Source: Methylobacterium nonmethylotrophicum (GTDB taxonomy: Bacteria > Pseudomonadota > Alphaproteobacteria > Rhizobiales > Beijerinckiaceae). Taken from it: DNA of 64,000 bases. Below are positions 52,564-60,979 of this stretch, one piece after another. The stretch is from the NCBI RefSeq assembly GCF_004745635.1, contig NZ_SRLB01000011.1:124001-188000 (forward strand), read 5' to 3'. Position numbers and translations under genes: made by a program. Under the pieces are notes generated by a model. That model did no database searches and was not told the origin of the DNA. It saw only the letters and a program-made list of their open reading frames with translations. The number at the start of each line of letters is the position of its first letter. Positions within the stretch are counted from its first letter, which is position 1.

Positions 52564-53769
52564 GTGACCGATCCAGGAACCGATCCAACGGGGCGAGCCC
52601 GGAATCCGGAGCCGGCCGGCGCAGCGGTGCCCCGCTGCATCGTCGCCGTGCCGGTGCGCAACGAGGTCGACCGGATCGGCCCCTGCCTGCGGGCCCTCGA
52701 CGGGCAGGCGGAGGTCGGGACGGAGGCGATCGGGGTCGTCCTGTTCCTCAACAACTGCACCGATGGCACGGCGCAGGCGGTCGCGGCGCTCGCGCCCTCG
52801 CTTCGCCTGCGGCTGCGGGTGATCGAGCGCGATTTCGCCGGCGCCCAGGCCGGCTGGGCCCGGCGCGAGGCGATGGAGGCGGCGGCCGCCTGGCTGGAGG
52901 AGGGGGCGCCGGACGGCGTGATCCTGACCACCGACGCCGACAGCCGGGTGCCGCCGGACTGGATCGCCCGCAACCTCGCGGCCCTTTCGCGCGGCGTCGA
53001 CGCGGTGGCCGGCACCATCGCCCTCGACGAGGACGAGGCCGCGCGCCTGCCGGAGGCCCTCCACGCGCGCGGCCGCCTCGAGGGTGCCTACGGGGATCTG
53101 CTCGTCGCCCTCGAGGCGCTGATCGACCCGGTCGCCCACGATCCCTGGCCGCGGCACGCGACCCGCTCCGGGGCGAGCCTCGCGGTCCGCCTGCCGGCCT
53201 ACCGCGCCGCCGGCGGCATGCCGGCGGTGCCGCTCGGCGAGGACCGGGCCTTCGCCGCCGCCCTGCTGCGGGCGGATGCCCGGCTGCGCCACGCCCCCGA
53301 CATCGTCGTGGTCACCTCGGGCCGGCTCGACGGCCGGGCGCCCGGAGGCGCCGCCGACACGATGCGCCGGCGGTGCGACGCGCCGGAGAGCCCCTGCGAC
53401 CCGCGCCTCGAACCCCTGGCGCGCGCCCTGTTCCGGTTCGCCTGGGGCCGCCGGCTGCGGCGCCTGCACGCCGCCGGGCGCCTGGAGCGCACCCTTCTCT
53501 GGGCGCCCTGGCTGGGCATCGGCCGCGGGGAGGCGCGCCGCATCGCCCGCCTGCCCACCCTCGGCGCGAGGCTCGCGGCGATCGAGGGGGCGAGCCCGCT
53601 CCTCGCCTTCCGCCCCCTGTGCCCGGGCGTGCTGCCGGGGCAGATCCGGCGCGCCCGGACCGTGCTGGCCGGGCTGCGGCTCGGGGCACGTGGCCTGCGG
53701 CGCCTCGCCACCTCCGGCCCGTTCCCGCCCGCGCTCGGCCAGGCCTCGGAGCCGACCGGCAATGCCTGA
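52564..53769 (+). CDS. Family 2 glycosyltransferase
   Basis: Cytosolic or membrane-associated GT-A enzyme (401 aa). CIVAVPVRNEVDRIGPCL (about residues 25-42) begins the nucleotide-sugar domain, VVLFLNNCTDGTAQAV follows, and TTDADSRVPPDW is the DxD metal site. GEDRAFAAAL near residue 227 matches the ED base motif of GT2. No obvious membrane helices, so a processive synthase is unlikely. The GTG start at 52564 is preceded by GGAGG (52551-52555). It overlaps the next gene by 8 bp and opens a four-gene operon. Confidence 0.85.
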   Translation: MTDPGTDPTGRARNPEPAGAAVPRCIVAVPVRNEVDRIGPCLRALDGQAEVGTEAIGVVLFLNNCTDGTAQAVAALAPSLRLRLRVIERDFAGAQAGWARREAMEAAAAWLEEGAPDGVILTTDADSRVPPDWIARNLAALSRGVDAVAGTIALDEDEAARLPEALHARGRLEGAYGDLLVALEALIDPVAHDPWPRHATRSGASLAVRLPAYRAAGGMPAVPLGEDRAFAAALLRADARLRHAPDIVVVTSGRLDGRAPGGAADTMRRRCDAPESPCDPRLEPLARALFRFAWGRRLRRLHAAGRLERTLLWAPWLGIGRGEARRIARLPTLGARLAAIEGASPLLAFRPLCPGVLPGQIRRARTVLAGLRLGARGLRRLATSGPFPPALGQASEPTGNA

Positions 53770-54883
53770 TCCAGACCTCCGCGGCGCCGTCGCGGCCGCA
53801 CGCCGGATCGCGGCCCGTGCCGCCCTGCGGGCCGACGAGCAGGACCGCGACGACGGCTTTCCGGCGGAGGATCTCGCCGATCTCGCCGAGGCCGGCCTCC
53901 TCGCCGCCCCGGTGCCGGCGGAGGAGGGCGGCGCCGGCCTCGGGCAGGAGCCTCGCGCGGCCGATCTCGCCGAGGTGCTGCGCCTCGTCGGCTCCGGCAG
54001 CCTGGCGCTCGGGCGGCTCTACGAGGGCCACGTCAACGCGCTCCAGCTCGTCGCCCGCTTCGCCGCTCCGGTCGAGCGCCGCGCGCTCTGCGCGGAGGCC
54101 CGCGCCGGCCACCTGTTCGGGGTCTGGAACACCGAGCCGGCGGAGGGCGGCCTCGTCCTCGGCGCGGACGGGCGCCTGACCGGCGCCAAGACCTTCGCGT
54201 CAGGCGCCGGCCACGTCACCCGCGCCCTCGTGACGGCGCGCCCGCCCGGCCGGACCGAGCCGCTGATGCTGGTCGTCGCGCTCGAGCCCGGGACGAGGGC
54301 CGACCTCGCGGAATGGCGCGCGCAGGGCATGCGCGCCTCGGCCACCGGCACCGTCGACCTCACCGGCCTCTCGCCCCTGGCCCAACTCGGCGGGCCGGAC
54401 GACTACCACCGCCAGCCGCACTTCTCCGGCGGCGCCTGGCGCTTCGCGGCGGTGCAGCTCGGGGGCCTCGAAGCGGTGTTCGAGGCCTGGCGCGGCCACC
54501 TCGCGCGGACCGGCCGCGGCGACGATCCCCACCAGCTTGCCCGCCTCGGCGAGGGGGCGATCGCGCTCGAGGGGGCGCGTCTCTTCGTGACGCGGGCGGC
54601 CGCCTTGGTCGCCGAGGACGCGCTGCCGGCCGACCGCATCGTCGCGTTCGTCAACCTGACCCGGCTCGCGGTCGAGCGGGCGGGGCTCGAGGTGCTCGGG
54701 CTCGCCCAGCGCTCGGTCGGCCTCCAGAGCTTCCTTCACGGCCATCCGCTCGAGCGGCTCGCGCGCGACCTCGCGACCTATCTGCGCCAGCCCGCCCCCG
54801 ACCGCGCCCTCACCGGTGCCGCCGCCACGATCCTCTCGGCCGAGGGCCCGGTCGCCGACCTCTGGCACCCGGAGGCGTGCTGA
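53762..54883 (+). CDS. Acyl-CoA dehydrogenase-like flavoprotein
   Basis: Protein of 373 aa with the helical N-terminal part (DEQDRDDGFPAEDLADLAEAG) and central beta domain (GVWNTEPAEGGLVLG, LTGAKTFASGAGHVTRALV) of acyl-CoA dehydrogenases. The C-terminal helical domain is shorter and diverged, and the usual glutamate base could not be placed with confidence. Relatives include monooxygenase-type members (for example DszC/HpaB-like), so oxygen chemistry on a sugar or lipid is an alternative. It overlaps both the glycosyltransferase and deacetylase genes. Confidence 0.78.
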   Translation: MPDPDLRGAVAAARRIAARAALRADEQDRDDGFPAEDLADLAEAGLLAAPVPAEEGGAGLGQEPRAADLAEVLRLVGSGSLALGRLYEGHVNALQLVARFAAPVERRALCAEARAGHLFGVWNTEPAEGGLVLGADGRLTGAKTFASGAGHVTRALVTARPPGRTEPLMLVVALEPGTRADLAEWRAQGMRASATGTVDLTGLSPLAQLGGPDDYHRQPHFSGGAWRFAAVQLGGLEAVFEAWRGHLARTGRGDDPHQLARLGEGAIALEGARLFVTRAAALVAEDALPADRIVAFVNLTRLAVERAGLEVLGLAQRSVGLQSFLHGHPLERLARDLATYLRQPAPDRALTGAAATILSAEGPVADLWHPEAC

Positions 54884-55620
54884 TGCGGGCCGATGCCTTC
54901 CTCGAAGCCGCCGCGGCGCTGCCGGTGCGCTCCCTGCGCGACCTGGTGGCGTCGGGCGGGATCGTCGTGGTGGCGCCCCACCCGGACGACGAGAGCCTCG
55001 GCTGCGGCGGGCTCATCGCCGAGGCCTCTGCCTGCGGGATCCCGGTCCGCCTCGTGGTGGTGAGCGACGGGGTCGGCTCGCACCCGAACTCGCCGAGCCA
55101 CCCGCCCGCGCGCCTGCGCACCTTACGCGAATCCGAGACCCTGGCGGCCGCGGCGGCGTTGGGCCTCGCGCCCGACCACGTCGCCTTCCTGCGCCTGCCC
55201 GACCGGTTCGTGCCGGCCTGCGGGCCGGAGGCCGAGGCGGCGGCCGTCGCGATCGCCGCGGCGGCCCGGTCCTGCGGGGCCGGGGCCCTGTTCGTGACCT
55301 GGGAGCACGACCCGCATTGCGACCACGCGGCGAGCGCGGCGCTCGCCCGCCGGGCCCGGGCGCTTCTGGGAGGCGTCCCCCTCTACGCCTACCCGGTCTG
55401 GGGCTGGACCTTGCCGCCGGAGGCCGAGGTCGGGCCGCCGCCCCGGGGCGCCCGCCTCGCCATCGGCCGCCACCGCGCCCGCAAGGCGGCGGCGATCACG
55501 GCCCACCGCTCGCAGACCACCGACCTGATCGCCGACGATCCCGGGGGCTTCCGCCTCGAGCTGGCGATGCTCGCCCGCTTCGCGGGCGAGCACGAGATCT
55601 TCCTGGAGGTTGCGCCGTGA
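54883..55620 (+). CDS. PIG-L/LmbE family N-deacetylase
   Basis: Predicted zinc N-deacetylase of 245 aa. VVVAPHPDDESLGCGG (about residues 26-41) holds the His-x-Asp-Asp metal/catalytic motif and EHDPHCDHAAS carries the second histidine group. LmbE/PIG-L enzymes deacetylate N-acetylglucosamine in glycolipids, mycothiol, bacillithiol or teichoplanin-type products. The ATG at 54883 shares its A with the TGA of the preceding gene. The likely substrate is an N-acetyl sugar attached by the glycosyltransferase of the same operon (inference). Confidence 0.86.
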   Translation: MRADAFLEAAAALPVRSLRDLVASGGIVVVAPHPDDESLGCGGLIAEASACGIPVRLVVVSDGVGSHPNSPSHPPARLRTLRESETLAAAAALGLAPDHVAFLRLPDRFVPACGPEAEAAAVAIAAAARSCGAGALFVTWEHDPHCDHAASAALARRARALLGGVPLYAYPVWGWTLPPEAEVGPPPRGARLAIGRHRARKAAAITAHRSQTTDLIADDPGGFRLELAMLARFAGEHEIFLEVAP

Positions 55621-55630
55621 GGACGTCCCG

Positions 55631-56224
55631 ATGACCCGCCACGCGACCTCGCTGCCCCCCGGCTACTTCGACGCGCGCTACGCCGCCGATCCCGATCCCT
55701 GGAACTTCGCCGACAGCCCCTACGAGCGCGACAAGTACGCCGCCACCCTCGCGGCGCTGCCGCGCCCGCGTTACGCCTCCGCGCTCGAGGTCGGCTGCTC
55801 GATCGGGGTGCTGACCGCCGCACTCGGCCCCCGCTGCGACGCGCTCCTCGCCCTCGACGTCGCCGAGGGCGCCCTGGCCCAGGCGCGTGAGCGTGGCCGC
55901 GCCCTTCCGGGTCTCCGCTTCCTGCGCGCCCAGGTGCCGGGCGAGTGGCCGGACGGCACCTTCGACCTGATCCTTCTGTCGGAGGTCGTCTACTACCTCG
56001 ATGCCGGCGACGTCGCCCGCCTGGCGGGCCGCGTCCGCACCAGCCTTGAGCCCGGCGGCGACGTCGTCCTGGTCCACTGGACCGGCGAGACGGACTATCC
56101 CCTGAGCGGCGACGAGGCCGCCGACCTCTTTCTCCGCGCGACCCGCGACCACCTCGCGGTCGACCGGCAGATCCGGACCGGGTCGTACCGGCTGGACGTG
56201 CTGCGCGGTCGGGACGGCGTGTAG
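55631..56224 (+). CDS. NodS-like SAM-dependent methyltransferase
   Basis: Class I methyltransferase of 197 aa. The N-terminal DPWNFADSPYERDKYAATL is characteristic of the NodS family, the SAM-binding motif I is ALEVGCSIGVLTAAL, and motif post-I contains LALDVAEGAL. NodS N-methylates the free amine made by NodB on Nod-factor precursors. Here it follows a PIG-L deacetylase, so the same logic (deacetylate, then N-methylate) is suggested. The ATG at 55631 was preferred over one at 55610 inside the previous gene. Confidence 0.84.
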   Translation: MTRHATSLPPGYFDARYAADPDPWNFADSPYERDKYAATLAALPRPRYASALEVGCSIGVLTAALGPRCDALLALDVAEGALAQARERGRALPGLRFLRAQVPGEWPDGTFDLILLSEVVYYLDAGDVARLAGRVRTSLEPGGDVVLVHWTGETDYPLSGDEAADLFLRATRDHLAVDRQIRTGSYRLDVLRGRDGV

Positions 56225-56546
56225 GCGCGCCCCGCCCGAGGAAGGCTCGCGACAGCAGGCGCCTGCGGCTGAGTGCTCCCCACGCCTCTGGCCGGACGCA
56301 GTCGCATTCGCCCTGAAAACCTTCCGTTATCCATCCGACATGACAGCAGTGGAGCCTGTCGAACTTTGCATCGTTACACTCGAATGCGCTGGCGAGCGCG
56401 TCGGCATCGCACCCGGCCGGCATGAGATCTGACCTGAAAGCTGCCTGATCTGCCGCCAAAGAGACGAAGCCTTAAGTGCAGGCATATAGTCCTATCCAGT
56501 GCCGGATGCGCCGAGCCGGCACCCTGCGCGGAGCCCGAAGAACCCC
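56225..56546. other. Intergenic region upstream of the GGDEF-EAL gene
   Basis: No gene is supported in these 322 bp. The composition is slightly less GC-rich than the neighbours. GCATATAGTCC near 56482-56492 could be part of a -10 box, but no matching -35 was assigned. No repeat of family A or B was found. Confidence 0.4.
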
Positions 56547-58289
56547 ATGTCTGCCGAGTTGCGCCTCGTTCCGGAGCCCCGCCCGGGCTCCGGGCCCGCC
56601 CGCGCGGGCGATCCCGTCGCGCCGGGCCCGGCCGCCTCGGTGCGGCTCGCCCGCTGCATCGACGCCGTCCGGCACGGCTTCCTGCTGATCGATCCCCTCG
56701 GGCGCGTCGCGCTCTGCACCGGGCCGGCCCGCGCGCTCCTGCAGCGTCTCGGCCTCGCCGGCGCGCCGTCGCTGCGCGGGCTCCTGCGCCTCGCCTGCGC
56801 GGGCTCGGGGCTGGGCGTGCGGGAGGTCGTGGCCCGCTTGCGGGGCGAGGGCGCGTTCGCGGTGGCGCTGGGCGGCCACACCGTCGAGGTCGAGCTGCAC
56901 CCGGTCCCGGGCGAGGGCGTCGCGCTGGTGCTCGAGGACGTCAGCGCCCGCCGGGCCGCGGAGGCCCGGGCCCTCGAACTCGCCCGCCTCGATCCCCTGA
57001 CCGGGCTGCCGAATCGCCTGCAGCTGCGCGAGCACCTCGACGCCGCCCTCCTGCGCCTCCAGCGCACCGGCGAGGGCTGCGCCGTGCTGCTCGTCGATCT
57101 CGACCGGTTCAAGCCGGTCAACGACACCCTCGGCCATCCCGTCGGCGACGCGCTGCTGCAGAAGGTGGCCGACCGCCTGCGCTCGATGGTCCGGGCCGGC
57201 GACACGGTCGCGCGGATCGGCGGCGACGAGTTCGTGGTGCTGCAGGCCGGCGTCGCCGAGCCCGACGAGGCCCAGGCGCTGGCCCGCCGCGTCGTCGACC
57301 TCGTGGGCCGCACCTACATGGTGGAGGGCCAGCTGCTCTCCATCGGGGCGAGCGTCGGCGTCGCCGTCGCGCCGGCGGACGGCCAGGAGGCCGACCGGCT
57401 CCTGAAGAACGCCGACCTCGCCCTCTACCGCGCCAAGCTCGACGGCCGGGGCATTTTTCGGTTCTTCGAGCCGGCCATGGACGCCCGCATGCAGGCGCGC
57501 CGGCGCCTCGAACTCGACATGCGCCAGGCGCTCGCCCGGCGCGAGTTCAAGCTCCACTACCAGCCGCAGCTCAATCTCGCGGACGAGCGCCTCGTCGGCT
57601 GCGAGGCGCTGATCCGCTGGCACCATCCGGAGCGCGGGCTCGTCCCGCCGGTCGACTTCATCCCGCTCGCCGAGGAAATCGGCCTCATCGTGCCGATCGG
57701 CGAGTGGGTGATCCGCCAGGCCTGCCGCGACGCCGCCTCCTGGCCCCGGCCGCTCACCGTGGCGGTGAACGTCTCGCCGGCCCAGTTCACGAGCGACCGC
57801 CTCGTCGAGACCATCGTGTCGGCGCTCGCCAATGCCGATCTTCCGGCCGCGCGGCTCGAGGTCGAGATCACCGAGGGCGTGCTGCTGCAGGACAACGACA
57901 GGACCCTGCACACGCTCCACCGCCTGCGGGCGCTCGGCGTGCGGGTCTCGATGGACGATTTCGGCACCGGCTACTCGTCCCTGAGCTACCTGCGCGCCTT
58001 CCCGTTCGACAAGATCAAGATCGACCGCTCGTTCGTCACCGGCCTCTGCGCCGAGACGGAGTCGGGCGCCAGGGCCGACGGCGAGGCGATCATCCGGGCC
58101 ATCGCCGGCCTCGGCCGCAGCCTCGGCATGACCACGGTGGCGGAGGGCGTCGAGACGCCCGAGCAGCTGCGGCGCATCCGGGCCGAGGGCTGCACCGACG
58201 TCCAGGGCTACCTCATCAGCAGGCCGCTGCCGGCCGACGACCTCCTGCGCCTCCTCTCCGCCCCCACCCTCACCGGAGCCCCGCGATGA
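56547..58289 (+). CDS. PAS-GGDEF-EAL bifunctional c-di-GMP enzyme
   Basis: Cytosolic protein of 580 aa without membrane segments. The N-terminal PAS-like domain (about residues 30-140) has FLLIDPLGRVALCTG. The GGDEF domain has an intact catalytic GGDEF (225-229) and an inhibitory-site RxxD (RAGD, 216-219). The EAL domain has EAL at 353-355, plus EITEGVL, DDFGTGYSSL, KIDRSF, AEGVET and QGYL, all needed for phosphodiesterase activity. Both activities are therefore possible. A GTG at 56499 is an alternative start. The stop overlaps the BLUF gene (ATGA). Confidence 0.92.
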   Translation: MSAELRLVPEPRPGSGPARAGDPVAPGPAASVRLARCIDAVRHGFLLIDPLGRVALCTGPARALLQRLGLAGAPSLRGLLRLACAGSGLGVREVVARLRGEGAFAVALGGHTVEVELHPVPGEGVALVLEDVSARRAAEARALELARLDPLTGLPNRLQLREHLDAALLRLQRTGEGCAVLLVDLDRFKPVNDTLGHPVGDALLQKVADRLRSMVRAGDTVARIGGDEFVVLQAGVAEPDEAQALARRVVDLVGRTYMVEGQLLSIGASVGVAVAPADGQEADRLLKNADLALYRAKLDGRGIFRFFEPAMDARMQARRRLELDMRQALARREFKLHYQPQLNLADERLVGCEALIRWHHPERGLVPPVDFIPLAEEIGLIVPIGEWVIRQACRDAASWPRPLTVAVNVSPAQFTSDRLVETIVSALANADLPAARLEVEITEGVLLQDNDRTLHTLHRLRALGVRVSMDDFGTGYSSLSYLRAFPFDKIKIDRSFVTGLCAETESGARADGEAIIRAIAGLGRSLGMTTVAEGVETPEQLRRIRAEGCTDVQGYLISRPLPADDLLRLLSAPTLTGAPR

Positions 58290-59110
58290 GCGACCTCTAC
58301 CGCCTGGTCTATGCCAGCAAGAACCTGCTCCAGGGCCCCGACCCCGAGGTCACGGCGGCGGTGCGCCAGATCCTCGCGACCTCCCAGGCCAACAACCGCG
58401 CGGCCGGGGTCACCGGCGCGCTGATGTTCAACGGCGGCGCCTTCGCGCAGGTGCTCGAGGGGCCGCGCGCCGGCGTGGAGGACACCTTCGAGCGCATCCA
58501 GCGCGACGAGCGGCACGGCGACGTCACGGTGCTGCAATGCAGCCCGATCGAGGAGCGCGGCTTCCCGGACTGGTCGATGGCCTTCGTCGGCCAGTCCGCC
58601 CGCGGCCAGGCCCTGTGGTGCGGGCTCGCCGCCGAGAGCGGCTTCGACCTCTCCCGCCTCGACGGCGACGGGGTGTTCGCCATGCTGCACGGCCTGGTGC
58701 GGGAGGAGGAGGGCGCGCCGACCGCGGTCTCGCCGCTGCCGGCCGGACCCCGCCCGGTCGCGCCCGCGGACGCTGCGGCGCCGGCCCCGGACGCCGTGGC
58801 TCCGCCCCCGCGCCCGGCCCCGACGGAGGTTCCCGCCGCGGAGTCGGGCTCCGCGGCGCTCGCGGTCCTCAGGACCGCGCTCGCCCGCGAGCGCGAGCGG
58901 GCCCACGCCCTGTCGGCCGAGGTCGACGAGCTTCAGGTCGCCCTGGCCGTGAGCCGCGACCGGCTGGAGGCCCTGCGCGCCGAGCGCGACCACTGGGCCG
59001 AGCGCGCCCGCATGCTTGCCGCGGTGGTGTGCGGGGACGCCGAGGCCGTGCGGCGTGGGGCGACGCGAGAGCCGCGCGAGACCCGGGCCTCCGAGCGGTC
59101 CGTTGCCTGA
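58286..59110 (+). CDS. BLUF-domain blue-light photoreceptor with C-terminal coiled coil
   Basis: Protein of 274 aa. The BLUF domain (residues 1 to about 100) binds FAD in its family. The residues essential in AppA are all aligned: Tyr9, Asn37, Gln55, Trp96 and Met98, within LVYASKN, SQANNRAAGVTGAL, FAQVLEG and FPDWSMAF. An Ala/Pro linker (about 150-195) leads to a charged helix (LARERERAHALSAEVDELQV...) likely to be a coiled coil. No output enzyme is attached. The ATGA overlap with the GGDEF-EAL gene implies that the two proteins act together. Confidence 0.9.
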   Translation: MSDLYRLVYASKNLLQGPDPEVTAAVRQILATSQANNRAAGVTGALMFNGGAFAQVLEGPRAGVEDTFERIQRDERHGDVTVLQCSPIEERGFPDWSMAFVGQSARGQALWCGLAAESGFDLSRLDGDGVFAMLHGLVREEEGAPTAVSPLPAGPRPVAPADAAAPAPDAVAPPPRPAPTEVPAAESGSAALAVLRTALARERERAHALSAEVDELQVALAVSRDRLEALRAERDHWAERARMLAAVVCGDAEAVRRGATREPRETRASERSVA

Positions 59111-59145
59111 CGTCGCGACCCGACATCCCGCCCAGGTCCCGATTG

Positions 59146-59192
59146 GCCGTCGAGCGCCGGCGAGACGATCGCCGGCGCTCGACGGCGTTTTC
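59146..59192 (+). terminator. Strong intrinsic terminator after the BLUF gene
   Basis: GCCGTCGAGCGCCGGCGA (59146-59163) pairs perfectly with TCGCCGGCGCTCGACGGC (59169-59186) around the loop GACGA, followed by GTTTTCTC. The 18-bp GC-rich stem and T-tract 36 bp after the BLUF stop mark the end of the GGDEF-EAL/BLUF operon. Confidence 0.9.
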
Positions 59193-59823
59193 TCTTCTGC
59201 CTGTTCCTCGCGGAGACCGCAGCCGGACGCTTTGACGGTGTGACGAGGAGAGGATGCTCGAGCAGATTGCAGCATCGCAATCCTCTCGCAACCTCGCCTA
59301 CACCTGCCGGGTATGATGATCGCACGCGTGCGCGGCGGCATCGTCCGGCGATGCGGTGGCGAGCGTCGATCCCTGTTGGACCCAGTCGCGGGCAGGAGCG
59401 CCTGTATTGGCGCAGCGGGCGCCGCAAGTCGAACAGAATCGCATTGTAAACTGACCGCCGATTTGAGAATTGGTCGATGTTAATCCGATTTGTAAAGATT
59501 TACTTCCGTAAACCTAAATAAATTGTTATTTATAAATAAAATTACAATAAATTCTCTATTTTATAAAGATAAATTTGCCTCCGCGAGCCAGAAGATAGGC
59601 CGATCGATTTTGCGCTTTTTGGCTCGTTTCGCCAATCCGTTGGTCCAGGAATACTAACCTGTCAGAGCAATTACCGTATTTATCGATATTCTGATGCTGG
59701 GCAGTGTGCCGGTGAAAATTCTAAGATACTGATGAGAGCGCCAGTCATGACGTTCCGGTCGATCGTTGCCATGAATATCGAAACATCAATGTTGCATTGC
59801 TTGACGAAATGTGATTGTTTGAA
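59193..59823. other. Intergenic region with AT-rich patch (about 59450-59830)
   Basis: No gene is supported. The sequence shifts sharply from GC-rich to AT-rich near 59450; 59500-59580 is almost entirely A/T. It contains the perfect palindrome TTATTTATAAATAA (59526-59539). Such composition is foreign to the rest of the window and may mark acquired DNA, a site bound by a silencing protein, or the promoter region of neighbouring genes. No tRNA or integrase is seen. Confidence 0.6.
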
Positions 59824-59985
59824 TTAAGATTTGATGCGGTCGAAAACGCGATTCAAGACGTGGATGTTTTGGTGCCAGCGGTCGGTGAAATCCAAGAATG
59901 ACATCTTTCTGTCTTGCGCCTTCAAGATATCTAAGCTGCCGATGTCTAAAGGCATGAAAAGCGTGTGACGATGCTCTGTGTTCAT
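59824..59985 (-). CDS. Possible small protein in the AT-rich region
   Basis: A frame of 53 codons starting MNTEHRHTLFMPLDIG and containing LKAQDRKMSFLDFTDRWHQN. Its amino-acid composition is balanced, unlike the Arg/Ala/Pro-rich random frames of this genome, but the AT-richer DNA weakens that argument. No family is recognised. It could be the remnant of a larger acquired gene. The frame stays open upstream to 60123, but that part reads like non-coding sequence. Confidence 0.3.
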   Translation of the reverse strand: MNTEHRHTLFMPLDIGSLDILKAQDRKMSFLDFTDRWHQNIHVLNRVFDRIKS

Positions 59986-60171
59986 GTCGGCGACAGGCCG
60001 GGTTGCGATCTGCCAGAGTGGGATGTCCGGGTGACGTCGTTGCGCGTGCCGCCGCGGTCCTGCTGACCGGTCCGGCGCCGGGGGACGACGCGCATTCGGT
60101 AACATCCTCAAGTCCGGTCCCATGCTCTCGATCGAGGACGATCACGCGGATTGCGACGTGGAGCGGTGACG

Positions 60172-60942
60172 ATGAGTGCGACGGAGAGTTACCTCGACAA
60201 GGACTTCGTGGTCGCCGATGCGGATTGCCGCATTCGCCGTGAGGACAACCTCATGGCGTATGAAATGCAGGGCGGCGATTTCAAGCGGATTCCGCAAGGC
60301 AGCCACATCCGGATCGATGCCGTGCGCGTCGTCCCGACGGGGAGCAACGGCCAGCTGATCTTCGGGCATGCGATCCTGAACGGTACTCCGGTGGGATGGA
60401 CCTCCACCCGCAACCTCGAGGGCCGCTTCGTCAACGAGACGCTCGGTGAGGTCGCCCCCGAGGCCGGCGCGAGCCGCTACGGGCCCAACGCCGCTTGGTC
60501 GAGGGGCAAATATATTGGCCAGAAGACGCTCGTGTCGATCGTCGACGTCAGCCTGCATGTCGAGCGCATCGCGCTCGAGACCCTCGACGCCTATGTCCGG
60601 CTCGTCGATGCGGCGCGGGCAGACGGCGTGTCGGTCGCGATCAACAGCGCGTTCCGATCCTATGCCGAACAGAAGATCCTGTACGACGGCTTCCAGCATC
60701 ATCTGCCCGGATACAACAAGGCGGCAAAACCTGGAAGTTCGAACCACCAGAGCGGCATCGCATTCGACATTCCGGTGGCCGGGGCGGCCGGACATCCGGT
60801 CTACGACTGGTTGACGCGCCATGCGCCGGATCACGGCTTCGTGCGGACCGTGAGCGGCGAGCCGTGGCACTGGGAATACCGTCCTGCTGACGCCGCGCAG
60901 GCCGTCGCCGACAACACGTTCAAGGTGCCGGGTATCGCGTAG
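60172..60942 (+). CDS. M15 (VanY-type) D,D-carboxypeptidase-like protein with N-terminal SH3-like domain
   Basis: Protein of 256 aa. The C-terminal peptidase domain has the zinc ligands His192 and Asp199 in SSNHQSGIAFDI and His233 in EPWHWEY, plus SAFRSYAEQKILYDGF typical of VanY/M15B. The N-terminal 80 residues (IPQGSHIRIDAVRV, GTPVGWTSTRNLEG) resemble an SH3b wall-binding or regulatory fold. No signal peptide is visible, so export, if any, would need another route. The alternative is a phage-type endopeptidase. An in-frame start at 60151 is possible. Confidence 0.82.
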   Translation: MSATESYLDKDFVVADADCRIRREDNLMAYEMQGGDFKRIPQGSHIRIDAVRVVPTGSNGQLIFGHAILNGTPVGWTSTRNLEGRFVNETLGEVAPEAGASRYGPNAAWSRGKYIGQKTLVSIVDVSLHVERIALETLDAYVRLVDAARADGVSVAINSAFRSYAEQKILYDGFQHHLPGYNKAAKPGSSNHQSGIAFDIPVAGAAGHPVYDWLTRHAPDHGFVRTVSGEPWHWEYRPADAAQAVADNTFKVPGIA

Positions 60943-60979
60943 GTGAGACGTCTTTGATCGTCGGGCGAGGAGTTGGGCG

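Noticed and set aside
53276..54883. Fusion of the acyl-CoA-dehydrogenase-like protein with upstream sequence
   Set aside because: The in-frame upstream part lies within the glycosyltransferase gene in a different frame and reads as Arg/Ala/Pro-rich shadow; the ATG at 53762 fits the family start.
59440..59830. Replication origin in the AT-rich patch
   Set aside because: No DnaA-box cluster, parA/B, repABC or dnaA genes nearby.
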